Assembly: GCA_005779435.1 (NCBI GenBank)
Contig: SXJH01000256.1
Span: 1-10,696, forward strand
Length of the DNA stretch: 10,696 nt
Source of the DNA: Nitrosomonas sp.
GTDB taxonomy: Bacteria; Pseudomonadota; Gammaproteobacteria; Burkholderiales; Nitrosomonadaceae
Direction: 5' to 3'
The stretch's first letter is position 1; every line of letters begins with the position of its first letter. Position numbers and translations under genes: made by a program. A model generated the notes under the pieces. That model made no database searches and was not told the DNA's origin. It worked only from the letters and a program-made list of their open reading frames with translations. Below, one piece after another: positions 1 to 5,092 of this stretch.

Positions 1-198
1 AGTCGCCGTAGAGGATTCGCCTGCAACCGCTGCCGCCGCCTCTTCATGATCCACTCCTGGCTGAGGAGTAATACGAAACAGCGCAATAACGTCCGTATCT
101 TTGGGTTTGTAACTGGGTTCCCAATAGCCCATTTTTTTATACGGGATAACGCCTGATTTGTAACGCTCTTTACCTTCTTTCATAGTTTCAGAAGCCAT
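1..198 (-). CDS. cbbL: RuBisCO large subunit, form I red-type (5' part only)
   Basis: This is the N-terminal 66 codons of the large (catalytic) subunit of ribulose-1,5-bisphosphate carboxylase/oxygenase, the CO2-fixing enzyme of the Calvin cycle; the rest lies beyond the window edge. The visible protein has the conserved run GYWEPSYKPKDTDVIALF, then RITPQPGV and AAAAVAGESSTAT. The KERYKSGVIPYKKMGYW opening is typical of red-type (form IC-like) proteobacterial enzymes rather than green-type form IA. The ATG at 196-198 has a GGAG Shine-Dalgarno (minus strand, about 204-208) five or six bases upstream; a second in-frame ATG at codon 6 is less well placed. The gene is transcribed away from cbbR, the classic divergent cbb arrangement. 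The catalytic residues are outside the window, so activity cannot be judged. Confidence 0.96.
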   Translation of the reverse strand, partial: MASETMKEGKERYKSGVIPYKKMGYWEPSYKPKDTDVIALFRITPQPGVDHEEAAAAVAGESSTAT

Positions 199-278
199 AA
201 TTTTCTCCAAGTAATTTAAAAAACCCACGCAACATACTTCTATGTTAGGAGGCATATATCAGCGGGTCGAATCTAGTG

Positions 279-301
279 TAAAATTTTATAACCATAAATA
301 A
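279..301. promoter_or_regulatory. Candidate CbbR-binding region between cbbL and cbbR
   Basis: The 162-bp gap between the divergent cbbL and cbbR starts is AT-rich. It contains TAA-N7-TAA at 289-301, which fits the TNA-N7/8-TNA half-site pattern described for CbbR, and directly beside it the 10-bp palindrome TAAAATTTTA (279-288). CbbR proteins bind such sites in divergent control regions and activate the cbb operon. AT-rich DNA yields such matches by chance, so the site is an inference from position and pattern. I could not assign a convincing cbbL -10/-35 pair. Confidence 0.45.
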
Positions 302-346
302 CAATCAAATGTTTCGATAGGTATAATAGATTTATATCTATAGATA
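298..346 (+). promoter_or_regulatory. Likely cbbR promoter with a palindrome at the start site
   Basis: A perfect -10 hexamer TATAAT (322-327) lies 18 bp downstream of ATAACA (298-303), which matches the -35 consensus at four of six positions. The expected transcription start falls near 334, at the edge of the perfect 12-bp palindrome TATCTATAGATA (335-346). A strong AAGGAG ribosome-binding site follows at about 349-354, ahead of the ATG at 361. A palindrome over the start site would suit repression of cbbR, including by its own product, but that role is inferred. Confidence 0.5.
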
Positions 347-360
347 AAAAGGAGAAATTC

Positions 361-1341
361 ATGCGCCATAGCACCTTGCGGCAGCTTGAGGTTTTTGAAG
401 CAATTGCTCGTTTGAAAAGCTTCACCCGTGCGGCTGAAGAATTATTTCTAACTCAACCAACGGTATCCATGCAAATCAAGAAACTCACTGATGAGATCGG
501 CTTGCCGCTGTTTGAGCAAGTCGGCAAAAAAATCTATTTAACCGATGCCGGGCAAGAGCTTTATCGAACATGTCTTGGCATTTTTGAACACTTTTCACAT
601 TTTGAAATGGTCGCATCAAACATGAAAGGCCTGAAATCAGGAAAATTGAAGCTTGCGGTGGTTACAACCGCTAAATATTTCACGCCACGCTTATTAGGAA
701 TGTTTTGCCAGCAATATCCCGGGATTGATATCTCATTACAAGTAACTAATCGTGAGCGCGTATTAGAGCGTATGGCGGACAATCGGGATGATCTCTATAT
801 CCTGGGGCAGGTACCGAAGGAAGTTGATGCGGTAGCACAAGCTTTCTTGGAAAATCCTCTGGTCGTACTTGCATCGGTTAATCATCCGCTTGCCCAAAAG
901 AAAAAAATTACGCCAAAGCGTATAACCGAAGAGCCATTCATATCACGTGAGCCCGGTTCTGGCACACGCATGGCAACTGAACGTTTTTTTTCTGATAAGG
1001 GATTGAGGTTAAAAATAAGAATGGAATTGGGCAGCAATGAGGCGATCAAACAAGCCATCATTGGCGGATTGGGTATATCAGTTTTATCACGCCACACTTT
1101 GGCGTTGGATGCGCCTACGGGACAACTGGTTGTATTGGACGTGCAAGGCTTCCCTATTGATCGCCATTGGTATTACGCCTACCCATCGGGAAAACAACTA
1201 TCTATTGTGGCGCAAACATTTCTTGAGTACTTACAGCAAGCACCACAATTGCTGGTTGATATTTCTTGTCACTATGCAAATATCGGTCATTGCCCATTGC
1301 TACCCGATGGCAATAAAGAATCCTTTTGTAATCGACTCTGA
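361..1341 (+). CDS. cbbR: LysR-family regulator of the Calvin-cycle operon, CbbR
   Basis: A 326-residue LysR-type transcription regulator. The N-terminal winged helix-turn-helix (residues 3-62) contains LRQLEVFEAIARLKSFTRAA and LTQPTVSMQIKKLTDEIG, closely matching CbbR. A linker helix and the periplasmic-binding-protein-like effector domain follow (about 90-300), with the usual LKLAVVTTAKYF opening and GLGISVLSRHT near the end of the fold. CbbR proteins sense metabolites such as NADPH, phosphoenolpyruvate or RuBP and activate the divergent cbb genes; which effector acts here cannot be read from the sequence. The start has a strong AAGGAG site about seven bases upstream. The last 25 or so residues, after FLEYLQQ, extend beyond the part I recognise and may be a lineage-specific tail. 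The assignment rests on both the sequence and the divergent cbbL. Confidence 0.93.
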   Translation: MRHSTLRQLEVFEAIARLKSFTRAAEELFLTQPTVSMQIKKLTDEIGLPLFEQVGKKIYLTDAGQELYRTCLGIFEHFSHFEMVASNMKGLKSGKLKLAVVTTAKYFTPRLLGMFCQQYPGIDISLQVTNRERVLERMADNRDDLYILGQVPKEVDAVAQAFLENPLVVLASVNHPLAQKKKITPKRITEEPFISREPGSGTRMATERFFSDKGLRLKIRMELGSNEAIKQAIIGGLGISVLSRHTLALDAPTGQLVVLDVQGFPIDRHWYYAYPSGKQLSIVAQTFLEYLQQAPQLLVDISCHYANIGHCPLLPDGNKESFCNRL

Positions 1342-1392
1342 TGCGTATAAAGAAATGGCGATTTTCTCTCCCGCTCAAGCTAATCATTGATC

Positions 1393-1595
1393 CAAACATA
1401 AAATCGAAGCACCCGCCAAAATCCCACGTCTTTCCTTCCGATATGACCGAGCGCAGTAGAAACCGCCGGATTGACTCGGATTTGAGGTTGCCCCCACCAC
1501 AATCCAGCCTCCCAATTCCAAATTACTTTCCTTGATGAAATTACGGAGTTTGTTGGCATGACCGTTTGTCGAATAGGCAGAGCCCAATGTCATGC
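1393..1595 (-). pseudogene. Rearranged 5' fragment of the neighbouring BBP2-type porin gene
   Basis: This stretch is a partial, broken copy of the 5' region of the porin gene at 2224-3567 in the same orientation; it corresponds to about 3261-3526 there. The copy at 1459-1580 is nearly identical to the intact gene, including a run of about 60 identical bases, and translates to the same HANKLRNFIKESNLELGGW segment. About 69 bases of the parent (3322-3390) are replaced by five bases at 1454-1458. The net loss of 64 bases shifts the frame, so the upstream half (1393-1453) no longer reads in phase. The signal-peptide start is missing and the 3' 80% of the gene is absent. It is a non-functional duplicate or the remnant of a recombination event. 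High nucleotide identity suggests recent origin or gene conversion. Confidence 0.9.
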
Positions 1596-1608
1596 AACAA
1601 AAAACAAC

Positions 1609-1626
1609 TATTCAGCGTTTCCCTAA
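1609..1626. repeat. Solitary end of the GGAAACGCTGA-type repeat element
   Basis: The sequence TATTCAGCGTTTCCCTAA is the same terminal motif found at both ends of the elements at 3702-3818 and 7994-8144, here without a partner. It lies 13 bases beyond the porin-gene fragment and its last three bases overlap the shared promoter block of the downstream gene. It is probably the scar of an element that was deleted or that took part in the duplication that moved the porin fragment. Confidence 0.65.
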
Positions 1627-1690
1627 TGGTTTCCTTTAGTTAAAAACCAGAGTTTCCCCAATATACGTTCGGCGATATCTTCATTAAGAT
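1624..1690 (+). promoter_or_regulatory. Promoter with duplicated TGGTTTC-type sites, shared with the 4299 gene
   Basis: Bases 1624-1663 match 4366-4405 (opposite strand) at 33 of 40 positions without gaps, by hand count. Each block has two direct repeats, here ATGGTTTCC from 1626 and AGAGTTTCC from 1649, starting exactly 23 bp apart, about two helical turns. A weak -10 (TAAGAT, 1685-1690) follows at nearly the same distance as in the other copy, and there is no good -35 at the expected place. That layout suits an activator bound just upstream of RNA polymerase. The adjacent NarL-type regulator (4435-5091) is the natural candidate; binding is inferred. Confidence 0.6.
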
Positions 1691-1724
1691 GGCCACACTA
1701 GAATTGTTTATGGAGGAAGTCGAA

Positions 1725-2123
1725 ATGAAAACACGGAAATTAACAACGATTGTTTCTTTGCTGGCGTTTGGTTTTTTCGCAACGTCAGTATTGGCCGAAG
1801 CGCCTGCAGCGCCGAGCAATATCGATCCGAATAATCATCGAGCGTTGGCGGCGTATTATGAAGGATTGGCTAAAGAAGCGGCCGAGAAGTTGGAGCATTA
1901 TCAGCATGAACTGCAAGATTATGAAGATCATCCTTATGTCTATGGCAGACAGGGGCAGGATCTCAACTCGCACCTTCATGCCAATATCCGCGAGTACAGC
2001 AAAGAATTGACCGAAGATCTGGAACAAGCGGAATTGCACAAAAAAATGTCGTCGACGCAAGAAGGCGGCCAATTGAATAAAGTAAAAGCGCAAGTCAATG
2101 TAGACGGTTCAGTAGTACGGTAG
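1725..2123 (+). CDS. Small secreted protein of an unrecognised paralogous family (member A)
   Basis: A 132-residue exported protein I cannot assign to a named family. The start at 1725 is chosen because it gives a textbook signal peptide (MKTRK, hydrophobic residues 6-22, cleavage after SVLA at residue 24) and has GGAGGA eight or nine bases upstream; an ATG at 1689 would add 12 residues without such support. The mature protein is about 108 residues. Its helical, charged core (38-107) aligns without gaps to residues 47-116 of the lipoprotein encoded at 3838-4299, with about 32 of 70 identical. Shared landmarks are H-x2-LA-x-YY-x2-LAKE (38-51), YGR-x-GQD-x2-SH-x2-AN-x-R (73-89) and an A-x2-HxK segment near 102-107. 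Member A is soluble in the periplasm, whereas member B is lipid-anchored. It has its own promoter and a strong terminator, so it is monocistronic. The function is unknown. Confidence 0.85.
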   Translation: MKTRKLTTIVSLLAFGFFATSVLAEAPAAPSNIDPNNHRALAAYYEGLAKEAAEKLEHYQHELQDYEDHPYVYGRQGQDLNSHLHANIREYSKELTEDLEQAELHKKMSSTQEGGQLNKVKAQVNVDGSVVR

Positions 2124-2179
2124 CCCTGTAGTTTTGCTGATAACCTCGTAATTTCAGTTGAAAATCATTGCTACTCTTT

Positions 2180-2214
2180 AAAGCCTCCGGCTCCGGCCGG
2201 AGGCTTTTTCTTTT
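2180..2214 (+). terminator. Intrinsic terminator between the convergent genes
   Basis: An 11-bp perfect stem (AAAGCCTCCGG at 2180-2190, CCGGAGGCTTT at 2197-2207) with a six-base loop is followed by a T-rich run reaching about 2215. It ends transcription of the small secreted-protein gene. It also sits ten bases beyond the stop codon of the convergent porin gene; on that strand the stem is followed only by TTTAAAG, so termination there would be weaker. Confidence 0.92.
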
Positions 2215-2223
2215 TCAAAAAAA

Positions 2224-3567
2224 TCAGAAAGGCAACAAAAAATCGAGCGAGAACAGAATTTGGTCTTTATGCCCCGCAAAAGGACGGTAAGCGGCAGCGC
2301 GGTAAGCATCGACTCTGTCGTAGCGGATATTGGGCCGGATGCTCAATTTCTGTAAGAATTTCGATTGGATTCCTAGCGACTTGGCCGCTTTCCAATTCAA
2401 CCCCACAGTTACGTCGTAATAATCGGCCGGGGTGACGGTCACCCTGCTCAGATTGCCCGCGTAACTGACCGCCGTTCCATGGACAATGTTGGTTGCTGCG
2501 GCAATCCGGAACGGCGACGGATTGCGGAAACCGTCCTGGTCGCGATACCATTCGGCGCGCGCGCCGATGGTGACGTTATCGGTTATATCGTAGTATAAAT
2601 GGGCGATTGCGCTCATCCACTCGGCGTCCTGAACCGCGTTGGCGTACTTCAGATTGTTCAATAGCACACCGCTGGCTTCGCCATACACATGATGCAAAAC
2701 CAGCAAAGTTTTCGGCGTGATTTTGTGCTGTACAACAACGTTGTAGAAGGCCCAAATCTCGTCGCTTCTGGCCGAAACCTGTCCGTAAGTTCCCGAAAAA
2801 TGAAAAGTGGTCGCCTTGTTGTCGCTGCTCCAGGTAAAACCGGCGAGTCCGGCCCAATTGCCCAACTGCTTGTCCCAGCCGCCATCCCAGCCGCCATTGG
2901 CGCTGGCCGTGATCGGCCCTCCCAGAATCTGCCAGTTTTTGTTGACGGTGTAATTGGCGAGCATACCGGTATGTGTGAAAGGTTCGCCGACATTCAACGT
3001 GTAAGCGCGCGTGTAGAAAAAGTTGTCCGGCGCGGGAACAGTCTCGAAACCTGTCGGGGTATAGAAGTGGCCTACCTTGACATTCAATCCGTTGCCGATC
3101 GGCACATGGGCCTCCAGATAAGCTTGCGGCAGTGCGATGCCGTAAGTTCGCGAGGAATTGCAGCATAAATCCAAATCCCAGTTACTTCGCTTGAGCGGCT
3201 CGCCGGTATTCACATCAAACGTCGGCACCCCGAAAGCTTGCGTGAAAATGGCATCGGTGCCGAACATAAAATCGAAACGCCCGCCAAAATCCCATGTCTT
3301 GCCTTCCGATATGACCGAGCGGCGCAAAAACAAATTAAATTGATTCAGTTGAAAACGATTCGCCTGGTCGGCAAAAATAACCGGGCCGTTGAAACCGCCG
3401 GATTGACTCGGATTTAAGGTCGCCCCCCCATTAATCCAGCCTCCCAATTCCAAATTACTTTCCTTGATGAAATTACGGAGTTTGTTGGCATGACTGTTTG
3501 TCGGATAGGCGGAGCAAAGTAGCATGCCGCCTGTTATGGCGGCCAATAATCGTAATGTGCGCTTCAT
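2224..3567 (-). CDS. Outer-membrane beta-barrel protein, BBP2 / OmpL-like porin
   Basis: A 447-residue exported protein resembling the putative beta-barrel porin-2 (OmpL-like) family. The start at 3567 gives a standard signal peptide (MKRTLRLLAAITGGMLLCSA, cut near NSHA). The mature part opens with LELGGWINGGATLNPSQSGG and continues as alternating amphipathic strands rich in Tyr, Trp and Gly, with NQFNLFLRR, KVGHFYTPTGFE and ARAEWYRDQDGF typical of these barrels. It ends in the outer-membrane signature FSLDFLLPF with a terminal Phe. An alternative ATG at 3609 has a better Shine-Dalgarno (AGGGG) but would add 14 residues (MEFFACEIG...) and lies inside a strong hairpin. Substrate cannot be read from sequence. 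A broken duplicate of the 5' region lies at 1393-1595. It lies downstream of the lipoprotein gene, separated by a repeat element and hairpins. Confidence 0.87.
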   Translation of the reverse strand: MKRTLRLLAAITGGMLLCSAYPTNSHANKLRNFIKESNLELGGWINGGATLNPSQSGGFNGPVIFADQANRFQLNQFNLFLRRSVISEGKTWDFGGRFDFMFGTDAIFTQAFGVPTFDVNTGEPLKRSNWDLDLCCNSSRTYGIALPQAYLEAHVPIGNGLNVKVGHFYTPTGFETVPAPDNFFYTRAYTLNVGEPFTHTGMLANYTVNKNWQILGGPITASANGGWDGGWDKQLGNWAGLAGFTWSSDNKATTFHFSGTYGQVSARSDEIWAFYNVVVQHKITPKTLLVLHHVYGEASGVLLNNLKYANAVQDAEWMSAIAHLYYDITDNVTIGARAEWYRDQDGFRNPSPFRIAAATNIVHGTAVSYAGNLSRVTVTPADYYDVTVGLNWKAAKSLGIQSKFLQKLSIRPNIRYDRVDAYRAAAYRPFAGHKDQILFSLDFLLPF

Positions 3568-3600
3568 TTCTTGAAAGAGAATGCCGATTTCACATGCAAA

Positions 3601-3647
3601 AAATTCCATTTTCAGCCCCTATCGGGATAGGATGAAAAATGGAATTT
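3601..3647 (-). promoter_or_regulatory. Long near-perfect hairpin overlapping the alternative porin start
   Basis: Bases 3601-3614 pair with 3633-3647 (one unpaired base), and 3618-3623 (CCTATC) pair with 3626-3631 (GATAGG) around a two-base loop. In the porin mRNA this hairpin would hold the AGGGG site, the ATG at 3609 and the next codons. On the minus strand the stem runs into six Ts (down to about 3600), so it also resembles an intrinsic terminator or attenuator placed before the preferred porin start at 3567. Which role applies is not determined by the sequence. Confidence 0.6.
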
Positions 3648-3658
3648 CTTAGAAAGAG

Positions 3659-3694
3659 CGCGATTAGCTACAAAAACAATTTTGTTTAATCGCG
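3659..3694. repeat. Second hairpin upstream of the porin gene
   Basis: The arms CGCGATTA (3659-3666) and TAATCGCG (3687-3694) are perfectly complementary. Inside them ACAAAA (3670-3675) and TTTTGT (3680-3685) pair around a four-base loop, with a small asymmetric bulge. It is a candidate operator or an RNA structure in the porin leader. No T-run follows on either strand, so it is not a standard terminator. I could not place a convincing porin promoter near it. Confidence 0.5.
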
Positions 3695-3701
3695 TAACGT
3701 T

Positions 3702-3818
3702 TTAAGGAAACACTGAATATTCGTCACACCGGCGAAAGCCGGTGTCCAGTTCGTTGATTTTTCTGGATTCCGGCCTTCGCCGGAATGACGAATTTAGAAT
3801 TAATCAGCGTTTCCTTAA
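3702..3818. mobile_element. MITE-like element (117 bp) carrying a REP-type hairpin pair
   Basis: The outer ends are inverted repeats: TTAAGGAAACACTGA on the left and, read inward from the right, TTAAGGAAACGCTGATTAAT. The left copy is shortened by a few bases. Both continue to ATTCGTCA. Inside are two palindromes: ACACCGGC-gaaa-GCCGGTGT (3726-3745) and ATTCCGGC-cttc-GCCGGAAT (3767-3786). They are mutually inverted around a short spacer, the arrangement of a REP doublet. There is no coding capacity. The element lies between the lipoprotein stop (3838) and the porin, so its stable hairpins could limit readthrough or protect mRNA ends. Its termini match the element at 7994-8144, but the interiors are unrelated. 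Confidence 0.75.
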
Positions 3819-3837
3819 TTGAAGTTCGACAACCGAA

Positions 3838-4299
3838 TTAATTCAACTTGTCGCTACTCGAATTCAGCTTAACTTTAATTTTCCGAGTATCGGTCGGATC
3901 CAATGTTTCCGTTGGCTTGGCATATTCTCGGCTCAATAATTCCGCCGCGATCTTGCGATGGAAATCGGCCTTCTTCAGCGCTTCTCCGGCCGCTTCTTCA
4001 TAGTAGCGGAGGTTCGCTTCCGTGTGCGATTTGAAATCCTGCCCGCCTCTGCCATAGTAATAGCTATGCTCGTCGTAATCGCTGAGCAATTCCTTCTTCT
4101 GCGCTACCTTGGCATCCATTTCTTTGGCCAGATTATCGTAGTAGCTGGCTAGGCTATTGTGTTCGCGATAAGTTTTTGCGCTTTGCGCCGCATTTTGGCC
4201 GGCAACGTCCTGCGAATTTACCGGCCCCAGTTGCGCGCAAGCAACCAACGCAAAGAACAGCGGCAGAACGATTAGATATAGGGGCAATTTTCGGTACAT
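3838..4299 (-). CDS. Small lipoprotein of the same unrecognised family (member B)
   Basis: A 153-residue predicted lipoprotein. The signal peptide (residues 1-20, MYRKLPLYLIVLPLFFALVA) ends in the lipobox LVAC with the acylated Cys at 21. Residues 22-46 form a polar, low-complexity tether. The core at 47-116 aligns without gaps to the secreted protein at 1725-2123 and is predicted mostly helical and charged, with HNSLASYYDNLAKE, YYYGRGGQDFKSHTEANLR and ADFHRK. The tail ends in a lysine-rich RKIKVKLNSS segment resembling the KVKAQVNV tail of member A. The residue after the Cys is Ala, not the Asp that favours inner-membrane retention in enterobacteria, so an outer-membrane location is likely. 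A GGAG site lies 11 bases before the ATG, rather far. It follows the response-regulator gene on the same strand but has its own promoter block. No function is known to me. Confidence 0.84.
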   Translation of the reverse strand: MYRKLPLYLIVLPLFFALVACAQLGPVNSQDVAGQNAAQSAKTYREHNSLASYYDNLAKEMDAKVAQKKELLSDYDEHSYYYGRGGQDFKSHTEANLRYYEEAAGEALKKADFHRKIAAELLSREYAKPTETLDPTDTRKIKVKLNSSSDKLN

Positions 4300-4337
4300 G
4301 ATCAGAATAACTCCAAGTGATTTTTTTCAGTGGAGGC

Positions 4338-4405
4338 ATCATATCGAAGTCATCGATACATTGACTATTGGGGAAACCATGGTTTTGTTCTAAGAGAAAC
4401 CATTA
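4338..4405 (-). promoter_or_regulatory. Promoter with duplicated TGGTTTC sites, shared with the 1725 gene
   Basis: Read on the minus strand, 4405-4366 is the 40-bp counterpart of 1624-1663. Here both direct repeats are clean: ATGGTTTCTC and ATGGTTTCCC, starting 23 bp apart. The second is followed by CCAATA, as in the other copy. A good -10, TATGAT, lies at 4343-4338, about 34 bases beyond the second repeat, and the expected -35 position (AGTCAA) is poor, implying an activator. The block sits in the 135-bp gap between the response-regulator stop (4435) and the lipoprotein start. Confidence 0.62.
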
Positions 4406-4434
4406 ACCATCATTATCTGACGGAGAAAGGGTTT

Positions 4435-5091
4435 TTAATGATTCTCGGAAACCCAGCGGGTCGCGTAGCGGATTAGATCGGCGCCGTCTTTCAAATTCAA
4501 TTTGATGCGGATATTGAAGCGATGCGTTTCGATCGTTTTGATGCTGCGGCACAGTAGATTGGCTATTTCCTGACTGCTATGGCCCTGCCCGATCAAATGC
4601 AGAATCTCAAACTCGCTCGGCGTTAACGTATTGATCGATTGCTCGGGTTCGCTGCCGCCCGTTGCGATTCTCTTGAGCAATTTTTCCTGCATTTGTTTGC
4701 TCAAATAAATATTGCCCTTTAATACTTCGCGGATAGCGGCAACCAGCACTTCGCCGGGCTCCTGCTTCATGATGTACCCTTGCGCACCGGCACGCAGCGC
4801 GCGTTCCGCATAAACCGATTCATCGTGCATCGATACGAACAAGACTCGCAGCGCTGGATTGACGGCATGCATGCTTTTGATGACCTCGAGCCCCGATACG
4901 GTTTTCAGCGTAACGTCCAGCAACACAAGATCGACGGGGGTTTTCTGTTTCAAAATTGCCAGCGCTTCCGTGCCGTCGCCCGCTTCGGCGATCACTTCCA
5001 GGTCGGGTTCCAAATTGATCAGTGTCGCCATGCCGTGACGCAGCATCGCATGATCGTCGACCAACATGATTTTTGCTTTTTCCGTGGCCAT
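4435..5091 (-). CDS. NarL/FixJ-family response regulator
   Basis: A 218-residue two-component response regulator. The receiver domain (about 7-125) has the acidic pair D12-D13, the phospho-acceptor D59 in LVLLDV, S87 in LFVSMHDE and K109 in GYIMKQE, so all key residues are present. A LuxR-type helix-turn-helix (about 152-214) follows: LTPSEFEILHLIGQGHSSQE and SIKTIETHRFNI. The start at 5091 is preferred because its ATG lies one base after the kinase stop codon (TGA-T-ATG), indicating translational coupling, and because the protein then begins directly at the receiver fold; an ATG at 5154 would add 21 residues overlapping the kinase. It is the partner of the adjacent kinase. Proteins of this class bind paired half-sites as dimers, which fits the repeats upstream of the two small envelope genes; that link is inference. 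Confidence 0.93.
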   Translation of the reverse strand: MATEKAKIMLVDDHAMLRHGMATLINLEPDLEVIAEAGDGTEALAILKQKTPVDLVLLDVTLKTVSGLEVIKSMHAVNPALRVLFVSMHDESVYAERALRAGAQGYIMKQEPGEVLVAAIREVLKGNIYLSKQMQEKLLKRIATGGSEPEQSINTLTPSEFEILHLIGQGHSSQEIANLLCRSIKTIETHRFNIRIKLNLKDGADLIRYATRWVSENH

Positions 5092-5092
5092 A

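Noticed and set aside
3721..3790. The inverted GCCGG hairpins as a CRISPR array or attachment site
   Set aside because: There are only two hairpins in mirror orientation without spacers of regular size; they fit a REP doublet.
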